Below are positions 10,509-19,962 of a stretch of 64,000 bases of DNA, piece after piece. The stretch lies in assembly GCA_963922205.1 (NCBI GenBank), contig CAWUHX010000295.1, positions 124,001 through 188,000 of the forward strand, written 5' to 3'. The notes beneath the pieces are model-generated. The model saw only the letters and a list, made by a program, of their open reading frames with translations, searched no databases and had not been told where the DNA came from. Position 1 is the first letter of the stretch, and every line of letters begins with the position of its first letter. The DNA is from Romanomermis culicivorax (lineage: Eukaryota > Nematoda > Enoplea > Mermithida > Mermithidae). A program made the position numbers and the translations under genes.

Positions 10509-12515
10509 TCAATGTAGGAATGCACGTGCTCCAAGGGTTGCATCAAGGCGCAAAATTTGCCATATGAGATCAAGGTGACACTGTGCCTGTCTACATAATT
10601 CATTCCATACGTTTTTGAAATTTTGAATTTCGAATTCCTGGATTTTGTCTGCTAGATAATTTAGTTTCGCGTTAATGGGTTCGAAATCATCAAAATCGTA
10701 GAGTGTAGTATGGGTTTCATTGGTTTTTGGGGTTAAAAATGCGTTACCATGTGGGGTGCTTTTGTCTAATTGTATGATAATGCTTTGTTCGGTTAGAATG
10801 CTGTCTTGGATTTCTGGGTAATTGGGGTTCGAAAAAACTGTATTTTTAACCGAGAATGCACCTTGTAGCTCTTCTATTATCATGTGTGTTTGCGTGAGTT
10901 TGATGGGATGTGTATTTTTGTATTCGAAAGGGCATAAGTTTTCAAATGCTGTTTCATTCCAGATAATGGATCCGTCGGCTGTTACAAAATGACCTGATGT
11001 CAGTTTGCATGACCCTAGGTCACCTAATGTACCTGTCATAGATTTTCCATTCCAAGATGCTATTTGTCCTATTTCTATGATGATGTTAGTGACCGAAGTA
11101 CAATGGTCTGTACAACACCATGTGTATTCTAGGCTTAGGGAGTTATTTGTTGACCAAAATCCTGGTTGGGTTTCGTACAATTTTTGACCGTTGTATTCTT
11201 TGTCTATAATGATTGCCTTACAAACATGTGGGGTTAGATTTTGCATTTCGGTTTGGTCGAAGACAATACCTTTTGATCCAAAAAATCCTGTATTAGTACA
11301 AATTTTGCATTTGCGAACACTGCATTTGTATGCGTCTGTAATGTGGGGCTTAGTGGAGGGGATATAGATTTTTCCGAATGTCTGTACGGGTTTGTCTACT
11401 GTTGAAGGGGGCATGCATGATACAAGTTTTGGTATACTGACTGAGTGACCGCTCAATGAAGTTCCACACATCTGAAATTGGGCACTACACGATGTGGGGA
11501 TTATTATACAAAGAAAAATGCAAAACATCGGCCGATAGAATGTTTTAGTGGAAGCGGCCGGGCACTGTATGTTTTCGTTGTGGCCAGTTTGGTGTTGGGG
11601 CTTTTGGTGTTGTCGTTTTGCGATTTTGAGCTGGGGGGGTGGCCAGTTTGCAATCTGAACAGTCTGTAAAAGTTTGGAATTTGAGTTATGGGATGGGGTT
11701 TGGACTTGCTTACTTGCGGGGGTCGGTAGCAATGTTTGGCGGGGGCGAAATTGGTAGGGTTCAGGGGTCAGGCCGTGTAAGAGGGATAATAAGTTGCGAC
11801 CTGTTTTCGATGGGGTATCGGGGGCGGTGGGCGGCGTAGTGTCTTGCTTTCGGGGGATCTTGGAGCCTACGGGGATGGTGGGCGGCGATTTTTCGATCTT
11901 TGCGGCTTCAGGCGTGGGGGGTGGTGACATGGCGCACCAATCGGGTACGTTCAGATCAAGGACGTATTCGTCACTACGGCGATGGGTGTTGGGCATGATA
12001 GTTCCTAAAGTAGTCTGGGGGCCGTTAGTTATGGCGGGTAATTTTGAGTAAAATGCGGGGTCGTCAATGTCCATGAGGGGTTGGGGTTGCCTGTACTCAA
12101 TGCAATTTTGAATATTACGACTCTGCTGATTTGGGCAATACCTGCTTGTATGACCTCTCTGCTTGCATATAAAACATTGAAAATTTGAGTAGGGTTTTGA
12201 AAGGCAGTTATCTGATCTATGTCCTGTTTGGGAACAGTGGATGCATCGGCTTTTACAATCACGTGTACTGTGATTATTATGGAAACAGATTTCACATGAT
12301 TTTCGGGTGCCTACTGATTTACAATTACGAGCTACGTGTCCGATTTGTCCACACTGGAAGCATGTGGGTTGCCTGGGGGTGGTATTGTTCCTGTAAGCAT
12401 TATTCCTGCTGAAAGTATTGTTACTGAAATTGTTGTAGCTACTCTGTTGTGGGCGTTGAGGTTTTTGTTTGATCTGCAACTGTAAATCTTTTACTTGTTG
12501 TTCTAACTGATGCAA
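10509..12515 (-). CDS. Element II fused nucleocapsid (four zinc knuckles) and envelope-like ectodomain
   Basis: A 668-codon continuous frame. Residues 52-127 hold four CX2CX4HX4C zinc knuckles (starting at C52, C74, C91, C114), the nucleic-acid-binding part of Gag. A Pro-rich linker follows (about 195-320), then a hydrophobic segment at about 329-345 that looks like an internal signal sequence, then a Cys-rich ectodomain. That includes CTNTGFFGSKGI (about 406-417) and YTWCCTDHC (about 464-472), both conserved in Element III. The double-Cys pattern recalls phlebovirus-G2-like envelope proteins of nematode retroelements; I infer this without a search. The fusion of nucleocapsid to envelope in one frame, upstream of protease, is unusual. 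The frame ends at a TGA where Element III has Arg. Confidence 0.8.
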   Translation of the reverse strand: MHQLEQQVKDLQLQIKQKPQRPQQSSYNNFSNNTFSRNNAYRNNTTPRQPTCFQCGQIGHVARNCKSVGTRKSCEICFHNNHSTRDCKSRCIHCSQTGHRSDNCLSKPYSNFQCFICKQRGHTSRYCPNQQSRNIQNCIEYRQPQPLMDIDDPAFYSKLPAITNGPQTTLGTIMPNTHRRSDEYVLDLNVPDWCAMSPPPTPEAAKIEKSPPTIPVGSKIPRKQDTTPPTAPDTPSKTGRNLLSLLHGLTPEPYQFRPRQTLLPTPASKQVQTPSHNSNSKLLQTVQIANWPPPQLKIAKRQHQKPQHQTGHNENIQCPAASTKTFYRPMFCIFLCIIIPTSCSAQFQMCGTSLSGHSVSIPKLVSCMPPSTVDKPVQTFGKIYIPSTKPHITDAYKCSVRKCKICTNTGFFGSKGIVFDQTEMQNLTPHVCKAIIIDKEYNGQKLYETQPGFWSTNNSLSLEYTWCCTDHCTSVTNIIIEIGQIASWNGKSMTGTLGDLGSCKLTSGHFVTADGSIIWNETAFENLCPFEYKNTHPIKLTQTHMIIEELQGAFSVKNTVFSNPNYPEIQDSILTEQSIIIQLDKSTPHGNAFLTPKTNETHTTLYDFDDFEPINAKLNYLADKIQEFEIQNFKNVWNELCRQAQCHLDLIWQILRLDATLGARAFLH

Positions 12516-13594
12516 AAGGTCCTGTTGGTCTGTATTTTTGGTGAGGAAAAGATGGGTTCGGGTTTTGGGGGTATGAAGGGAAGGGCGTTGGACTTTAACT
12601 CATTTCTAAGGATTTGCTTTTCAATGTAAGCTGCTTCATCTGACATTTCTTTTAGAGTTGCCAACCTTCTATACTTAATTGCTTCTCTGATTTCGTTTTG
12701 CATACCTTCTACAAAGAGGGGTTTTATGATCATTTGTCATGCGTCTGTGTTAAAGTTAGGGTAGGCGAGGGTTGCGAGATGTTCTAGATCAAATAAGAAT
12801 TCAGTTACTGTTTCTGATCGCTTTTGCTTTCTTTCGCATAAGAATTGTTGATGTAGCTCATTATCTCGATTGTTTGGGAAAAATGCCTGTAATGCGACTT
12901 TATACTGCTCGTATGTGTGGGGAGGGTTTTCGGAATTTGCTAAACTTTTGAATTTTGCTGACGCGGCTCCTCCTAAATGAATTTCTAAACAAGCCAACTT
13001 TAACTGTACGTCTGTATCTTTCATGCCTTGGAGTGCCATGAATTGTTCTAATCTTTTGTTCCTTTCACCAAAATGTTGGGTCACGCCGCCCGTGAATACT
13101 GTAGGCTTCGCCTAGAAATTATTTGCCATGTTATTACGAATGTTTCTGTTCTTAGATCGTCTATTAGGGTAGGGTTTACTGTATTTTGATTCAATTTGTG
13201 TGCGTAGGGTACGAAAATGTTCCGAAAATAAATCATTTATCTGCTCTCTAACGATTTCTCCTAAATGATCTTGCGTTTGGTGGGTCATTCTTGGTTTACA
13301 CTGGGATTCCTGCTTAAATGCTTCAATTTTTGCTTCATGCTGTATTCGTTTAAATGTATGGCTTAATGTTTCGTTGGAGGGGATTTCCAGTTTGCTTTCT
13401 ACGAATACTGTCTTACTGTAGGAAATGATTACTACTGTATTATCTATAGCTTCTAAATGCCCAGATAAGAGTACACCTAATTGGGGGCAGGGAGTTCCAG
13501 TGGTTAACGTAACGGTACAGTCACCAAAATATGTAACGACCAGATTTGTGTGAGGTACTTTACTTTCAACCAATGGTCGATACCGCGGGAACAA
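12503..13594 (-). pseudogene. gag: Element II gag: matrix/capsid region
   Basis: One frame runs from 13594 to 12503, interrupted by TAG at 13112-13114 and TGA at 12737-12739. The capsid (13084-12737) aligns with Element III gag: FMALQGMKDTDVQLKLACLE, and later ERKQKRSETVTEFLFDLEHL against DRLQKPTESAIVYLEHL. It then shifts by -1 near a run of five A (about 12540-12550) into the zinc-knuckle frame. Upstream, the frame stays open through the primer-binding region into the LTR. The residues before the first internal Met still align with the region upstream of the Element III ATG, so the true start is uncertain. Role: virus-like particle shell. Confidence 0.85.
13508..13526 (-). promoter_or_regulatory. 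Putative primer-binding site of Element II
   Basis: On the minus strand the 5' LTR ends in CGTTACA at 13532. Five bases later TGGTGACTGTACCG begins. TGG complements a tRNA 3' CCA, as expected for a primer site. The tRNA is not identified. Confidence 0.5.
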
Positions 13595-14421
13595 CGGGGG
13601 GCATGGGCTGTATGGTTACAATAAACAACGGATGATCGACGGTCACTTGAACATCGACAATAAAAACGGGTTTCAATTTCTAATATGAACGGGGCCTCGG
13701 TTTAAGTTGCTTTCGAACAATTGGCCGCTTGCAAATGTATAAAAAGGACGGGGCGAGCGCGGAAGTCAAAAACTTAAAACCACAAGAATAAGAATGATCA
13801 AATCACGCTTTGCTTCTTCTTTTATACGGCCATTTTGGCCACTCCCTGGGCGTTGCGGGAGGTCGAGCTTCTGTCCATCTTCTTCCGCCAATCGTCGTTT
13901 CCTGCTACACTTTTTATGCTTACTTAGTTACCCCTCTCTAACGCTTTCCTGGTACTGTATGCTTTCTGTGCTTTGCTTGCTTCCTACGGTGGGCTTGGCC
14001 ACACCTTTGTGCTTCTGTGCATGCTTCCTGTATCGGTTTCTCTGTATACACATGTTTTGTGGGGCCGCCGCTACCGTTACACTTGAGACTACTGTCTGGC
14101 GGGGCTTCTACGTATTTTACTGTGTGCAGGTGTTGTTTACGATTTTTACGGGGGATTACGGTAGCTGTGGAATGTGTAGTTTAGTGTAGGTTCTAGGGGA
14201 ACAGCTGCCGTTTGTGTAAATTAATTAGGGCATCTTAATTGGGCTACCGGGGTGTGAACGGATCAAAATAAAGTACTTCACGTAATTTTGTAGGAATGTT
14301 TGGGTGTGAATCCCAGACACCCTTGAGACAATAAAATGTGAAAATAAAATAATATCTAATAAATGTCTATCACATACAGTATGCCACATATTTACAGTAC
14401 TGCTTTAGCAGGTACGTTACA
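13532..14421 (-). repeat. 5' (central) LTR of Element II, 890 bp
   Basis: It has the same ends and length as 5135-6024. It is shared between the full internal region to its left and the integrase remnant to its right, so two tandem copies once existed. It repeats the antisense ORF (13794-14189), both TATA boxes and the AATAAA signals. Confidence 0.9.
13794..14189 (+). CDS. Antisense 131-residue LTR ORF, second copy (hypothetical)
   Basis: This is the same length and start as the ORF at 5397-5792, with six amino-acid differences. Here the TATA box is at 13738-13747. See that entry for description and doubts. Confidence 0.35.
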   Translation: MIKSRFASSFIRPFWPLPGRCGRSSFCPSSSANRRFLLHFLCLLSYPSLTLSWYCMLSVLCLLPTVGLATPLCFCACFLYRFLCIHMFCGAAATVTLETTVWRGFYVFYCVQVLFTIFTGDYGSCGMCSLV

Positions 14422-14862
14422 TTTCCCTCCTTCTGGAGTTGAACATCCTCGTTCAAGGCTTTCGAGGTTGAGGAGAGGTAGGGGTAGATTCGTTAGCTGC
14501 TTTCCGAGTGTAGAAAAGGGTTGTCTCGTTTACATGCACCATAAATGTGGTATCTTTATGGGGGTGTTTGAGTGTAATGTTGGGGTACATGAAATTTGTA
14601 ACTGTATAGGGCCCGTTTTGGCGAGGGAGGAATTTGGGAGTCAACCCTTGTTTACACGAATGATTTTTGTAGAGAATAAGATCACCTGCCTTGTAATGTA
14701 TGTTCTGAGCATGCTTGTTATACTGACAGGTATAGTGGGCTTGGGCTTTTTGCAAACTTTTCTGCACGGTTGAGAGTGCTTCTGTAAAATGCGATTTTAC
14801 ATGAAGGGCATAATCGTCTAAATCAACCATGTAGGATGTGGGGAAAAAATTTAAAGCTGCGT
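14422..14862 (-). pseudogene. Integrase C-terminal fragment from a second, mostly deleted Element II copy
   Basis: The segment is nearly identical to 6025-6470: YMVDLDDYALHVKSHFTEAL, LILYKNHSCKQGLTP and the polypurine tract before the LTR. On its right it breaks at ctg/ttttgtagg into LTR sequence. It is the 3' end of a tandem partner whose gag, env and most of pol were deleted. Confidence 0.9.
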
Positions 14863-15001
14863 CTGTTTTGTAGGAATGTTTGGGTGTGAATCCCAGACAC
14901 CCTTGAGACAATAAAATGTGAAAATAAAATAATATCTAATAAATGTCTATCACATATAGTATGCTACATATTTACAGTACCGCTTTAGCAGGTATGTTGC
15001 A
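14863..15001 (-). repeat. Truncated outer LTR of Element II tandem
   Basis: The sequence matches the last ~138 bp (in + coordinates) of the 890-bp LTR. It ends in ATGTTGCA, a variant of the expected CGTTACA end, directly before the gcaa duplication. Confidence 0.85.
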
Positions 15002-15228
15002 GCAACGTATATGAAGGCCGGAGGCGAGAGTATGCAAATTTATTGGACAAGCGGCGAACGCAGTTGACAATAAAATATAATAATAATAAAGGCGACGAAC
15101 GGCAAACACGGAGACGCAAGGCTAAAAAGAGGCAACACCAGTTAGGCTTAATAATGAGTGACAAACTAACAAAACATGCCCTTTTAAAGGGCTCCATAAA
15201 CCACAGTATGCCTTGGGCGGAGTTAACA
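15002..15228 (-). repeat. Proximal part of Element III 3' LTR
   Basis: It is nearly identical to 29816-30036 of the intact minus-strand LTR and starts with TGTTAAC at 15228 (minus). It includes the palindromic TATA-like CCCTTTAAAGGG area. Together with 4699-5134 it forms one LTR interrupted by Element II, apart from the missing outer ~280 bp. Confidence 0.9.
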
Positions 15229-16215
15229 CTCCCCCAAGCTAACTTCTGCAGCGGAAATCGTTGCAGAAGATGCCTATGGTCACATAGACATTTTCCAGTT
15301 CACAATGTTAAGCATTGGGGCGAGTTTTCACTCTCCATGCTTAACATAGGAACGTCAACTAGTGAGAATTTCCAACTAGTGTTTCATGTTGCGAAACGTC
15401 ACTAGTTTTTACTGATAAGAGGTGCACGTTGTGCTCCAATTCCAGTGATGAGCTCGGAGAGCTTATCTCTAATGGAAATTCTTGACTAGCGGGCACATAC
15501 CGTAGTCTACGTGTATAACAAAATAATAAATCCAAACGGAAATAAAATGTGCGCAAAAGAAACAGAAATAAAACATGAAAAGTACACACATAAATTGCAT
15601 GTAAAAATTATAAAAACGAAATGTAAATTGATGCAAATTACTGTAACACAAAACGTGATGAAAAACATAAGAAAAATTGTGATGTGAATCACGTGACGTT
15701 CGACGAAATTCGTCGGCACGTGACACGGCAGTCCTTTGAAAAAGGGCGTCCTCGTCCTTGTGTCGGTAGGCGGCATGTCCGTGGGGTCAAACGTTCAGGT
15801 GATGGTGAAGGTGGGGGGTCAATGGTCCAGTGGTTTTTCGGTGCGTTTTGGCTTGTGGCATTATGTCAATGGTGCGTGGAATTGCTGATGTCAATTGGAG
15901 ATGCGTGGAGTTGCTGATGTCAATTGATCCATTTGGTGAAGTTGCCAATTGTCAATTGATTTGTGAAATCTGAAACGAGACTAAAAAGAAAAATTTTAGG
16001 GGCTAGATATAGGCTATCGCACGGATGGGCCTGTGATATGAGGCAATACCCTAGTTTAGATGCACTGATCCCTGCTCATTCTCTTCTTTACACTGCTATT
16101 CCAGCATGGAACAGGAGTGGGTATTCTGTGAGGGGCATGGTGATCCTTCCAAAAAGGACGACCCCGTCCATAAGTAAGTCGGCTTGTTGAAAGGACAACC
16201 CCATCCGTAAGTAAG
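15229..16215 (-). other. Element III 3' noncoding region
   Basis: This is the counterpart of 2812-3769 in Element I. It holds the polypurine tract (complement of 15229-15238, rich in G), the hairpin block and AT-rich sequence. No gene is supported. Confidence 0.75.
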
Positions 16216-18969
16216 TCAGTTTGTTGATGGAATCAACAATGGTGCCGTCTCGATGACCTGGGAAGCGGAAGGTACCTCCTCTGCTTCAGTAGGCTGAGCA
16301 GGTGACACGTAGGGTCTGAGCTGATTGACATGCACAGTATCTTCTTGGTCAGTCTCAAGTCGAATGGTGACTTTGGGATATGCCACATTCGTTACAAAGT
16401 AGGGCCCATCATAAATGGGCAGCAATTTAGGTGTTAGGCCACATTGGCTGGTGGTGCGCAGTTTGAGCACCTGATCCCCAACTTTGTATGAGACATCTCT
16501 TGCCATGCAGTCGTATGACCTGGCAAAAGCCGCCTGTGATCTCTCAATTCGGCTCTGGATCAAGGTCAAGGCATTTGTAAAATGCGGTTTGACCTCCATA
16601 TCATAAGTAGAAACATCTATGATATAGGCCGGAGGGTTGAATGAGAGTGCAGCATCAACAGGTAGCATGGGCGTACCACCATACAAGAGCTCAAAGGGTG
16701 AATATCCTGTGGACTCATTCATGCTAATGTTGACGGGGAACACAGAATACGACAGGTGTTCATCCAAATCAGTATGACCTTGATGGACATACATATGTAG
16801 CCGTGTAGCTAGCGTTTGATTAGCTCTTTCCACTTCTCCGTTTGTCATCGGATGATAAGTGGTGGAGTGGATTTTCTTAGTTGAACAAATGGCAGTGATT
16901 TCATTCATCAATTTGGACCTGAAATCAGTACCACGATCAGACTGAAGAATCTGCAGTGCCCCATGTCTGCAGACAATTTGTGTAACAAAAAGTCGTGCTA
17001 TGGTTTGCGCAGTAATGTCCGGAGTAGCAAAAGCTTCAACCCATTTAGTAAAGTAGTCGATAAAGACTACAATAAAACAGTTTCCACTTTCACTAGTGGT
17101 GATTGGTCCCATACAGTCGACACCGACTCGATGAAACGGCCCAGTAATGGTAATCCGTTTCAGAGTAGCAGGGGTCGTTTGTCTCGCAGGTTTATTCTGT
17201 TGGCAATGATCACACCGCTGACAAAAAGACTTGATGTCCCCACTGAGGGAAGGCCAGTGGTACCTGCGGGCTATAAGCCTCGCCGTACGTTTCACACCAA
17301 AGTGTCCAGCAAGAATGTCGTTATGGTGAGCCTCAATAATGGTAGTAACCATTGATCGAGGCAGGACAATCTTGTTGGACTCGCCTGTCCACTTCTGAAG
17401 GATGTTATCCAACAGGTGGTAGCCATTAACATCATTCTGATCACCGTAGGTTTTAGTGACCTAAGAATGGAGGCTAATTCCCGATCGTCAAATTGAGTTG
17501 CGAGAAGGTCATGGTGCTGTGCATCCTGTGATATCTCTGCATAAGACTCAGACCGCGCCAGGTGCTGTGCACCATCGGTGGTCCTGTTGGATGATCTCGC
17601 CAGGCGCTGCGCACCATCGGAGATCATTTGAGATGTTCTCGCCAGGCGCTGAGCACCATCAGAGATCATCATAATCTCTCCCTCGTGCCTGTATAGGCGA
17701 GTATCGTAGATACTGTCCCCGACACGGGAGTTAGGATCAGGAAGGCGTGATAATGCGTCAGCATTACCATTAGACCGACCTTTTCGTGGCCGAATTGTCA
17801 GTTTGAATTCAGCTAACGCGAGGCCCCACCAAGCTATCCGGGCTGAAGGGTTGGGTTTCTCCAACACAGCCTTAACAGTGGTGTGATCAGTCTGAATGAC
17901 CACCTCATGTTGAAAGAGATAAGGTCGAAAGTGCTTGATGAAATGGACAACAGCGAGAGTCTCCAACTCGGTAATAGTGTAGTTTTTCTCAGCTGCTGTT
18001 AACCCTCTACTGGCGTATGCAACAGGATGGTTGTATCCATTATCATCTAACTGGCTCAGAACTGCTCCTATCCCTGAAATACTTGCATCAGTTTGAAGTA
18101 TGGAGGATTTCGTAAAGTCTGGATGGCGCAGAACAGGAGGGTTCATCAACAGCCTTCCGAGTTTGTCGAACGCCACTTGCTGAGGTTTTGACCACAGGAA
18201 GGTAACTTCCTTCCGTAAGAGCTTGGTCAGTGGCTCGCTGAGCTGAGCGCAACCAGAAATGAAACCCCTATAGTAAGACACAAGACCAAGAAAAGACTTG
18301 ATGTCCTTGGCATTCTGTGGGATGGGTAGATCCTGGACGGCAGCCAATTTGACTTTATCCGGCTCTAGTCTGTTCTGTGAGATGCGGTACCCTAGATATT
18401 CTACCTCAGAGTGCCAAAACTTGCACTTGCTCAGTCTGAGCTTCATCTAACCCTGAAGAAGACGCGTAAACACATCCGTCAGGCACTCAAGCATCTGGGT
18501 GTGAGAGTTCCCGAACACCAAGATGTCATAGAGATAGGTCAGCGCCGTGCACCACTGCAATCCTGTGAGAAGCAGGTCCATGAGACGTTGAAACATCCCA
18601 GGTGCATTGCAGAGACCAAAAGGCAGATAGTTGAACTCGTAAAGTCCAATAGGCTTATTAAACGCCGTTTTCTCTTTTTCTGCCTTGGGTTATAGGTATA
18701 GACCAGTAGGCATAGCCTGATCAAGGGTAGTAAAGTATTTCATACCCTTGAGTGTGTCAGGATATCATCAATCCCTGGGAGAGGATAGACATCCTTTTTT
18801 GTGACCTCGTTAAGACCACGAAAGTCCACACACATCCAATGTGACCCATTTTTCTTGCGAACCAGGACCGTATTAGTAGCCCAGGGTGAGGTACTAGGCT
18901 GAATAATGCCTTTTTTCGGAGCGCTTTGACTTCATGTATGATGAGATCCTTTTCCTTGGGCCCGGTGCG
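16216..18969 (-). pseudogene. pol: Element III pol: RT - RNase H - integrase, degenerate
   Basis: The integrase (17412-16216) is intact from the HHCC finger to the C-terminus, with SDRGTDF and NGEVERANQ visible. The RNase H part and RT thumb are in another frame (18446-17292), with a 1-base loss near 17452 joining them. The RT N-terminal half (18447-18969) is broken by several frameshifts. The catalytic YLDD reads YLYD (about 18535), so the polymerase site is lost. A three-fold GAQRLAR-type repeat lies between RNase H and integrase (about 17540-17670) where Element I has two units. The products would copy and integrate the element, but this copy cannot. Confidence 0.93.
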
Positions 18970-19953
18970 CTAAGGGAAACGGTGGACTGGGCGAGCGTCA
19001 CCTGTGCTGATCTCGTGGTGCACGAGGTCAGTGGAACCTGTGTCCTTTTCATCAATAGCATTGAGGTCAGTGAATGCGACCAGTAGGTCGAGCAATGCCA
19101 TTTTATCCTGTGAGGAGATATCTGAAGATATCACAGCATTGGCTTCAACCGACTTACGGTCAAGAATGGTATCAGACTTGACCACCGATCCCTGTGAGGA
19201 ATCAGTGTGCATCTGCACATCACCGATGGTCGTGTGCGGGTAGAGAACCACGGAGTGTCTACTCGGGTTAACTACCTGTAGGGGTATGGGACCATTACTC
19301 ACAGCACTCACAGTACCAGCAAAGTACACACTGCGTTGCTGTCCCAAAAGAGGCTTAGGAAAGAAAGCTACCTCGGGTACAGTTGCGTATAATGCCGGTA
19401 CAGGTGCAGTAAATTGTGTCAATGAGCGAGGCTCAAGGACAATCAACTCCTGCAAGGGTAGTGCCCCACGAGTGGAAGGAGGATTGTGAATGAGGCCCTC
19501 ACAGGGAACCCAAAGTTCCTTGAACTGAAGAAAGGATTTCTCCCAGTTCAAGCTGACACAATTGAACCATCTGAGGAAGTTCGTCCCCAAGACTAGCTCA
19601 GCCGAACAATTCTCTCGAACTTGGACCTGAATCTGTTCGGAGACATCAGCCACTGTCACCGTGAGGTAGGCAGCTCCTAGCAGTATAATCGAAGACCCAT
19701 TGGCTGCTATGGGGCGAGCCCTAGTTTCTGTGAGCACCAAGTCGGGTAACTGAGCGGCCAACTTGTGATCCAGGAGCGAGAAAACTGCTCCTGTATCAAT
19801 TAGAGCTTTGGCCTCCACCCAATTGTTCAGTAGAACTCTGATATGAGGGGTCCGCATTTCAGTAGGGTAGAAAGCTGACACTACATGACCTGGGTCAGGC
19901 ATGGAGTCATCAAAACTCGACCCTGGCGCATCAGTTCGCCTCGGTATTGGCAA
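18970..19953 (-). pseudogene. Element III second retropepsin domain plus protease-RT linker
   Basis: The active-site motif is ALIDTGAVFSLLD (Asp at about residue 53), with the second block AELVLGTNFLRWF near residue 120. These match the protease of Element II, so this is probably the true protease. A linker follows (STRGALPLQELIVLEPRSL...) leading into RT, ending HHEISTGDARPVHRFP, which is where Element I enters the window. The frame is the same as 21123-19963 with only a TGA between, so both protease-like domains were once on one polypeptide. It ends at TAG (18970-18972). Confidence 0.85.
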
Positions 19954-19962
19954 ACCAGTGTG

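Larger units (their letters stand above)
5135..15001 (-). mobile_element. Element II: Ty3/gypsy retroelement with envelope-like region, nested in Element III LTR
   Basis: The element reads right to left. It has two complete 890-bp LTRs (5135-6024 and 13532-14421), a full internal region between them, then a leftover integrase fragment (14422-14862) and an LTR fragment (14863-15001). The LTR ends are TGTAACG and CGTTACA, a 7-bp inverted repeat. The host sequence gcaa occurs at 5131-5134 and 15002-15005, a 4-bp target duplication, and removing the element reunites the interrupted LTR. Gene order is gag, envelope-like, protease, RT, RNase H, integrase. All genes are interrupted, so the element is dead. 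By eye the two full LTRs differ at roughly 3% of sites, mostly near one end. Confidence 0.93.
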
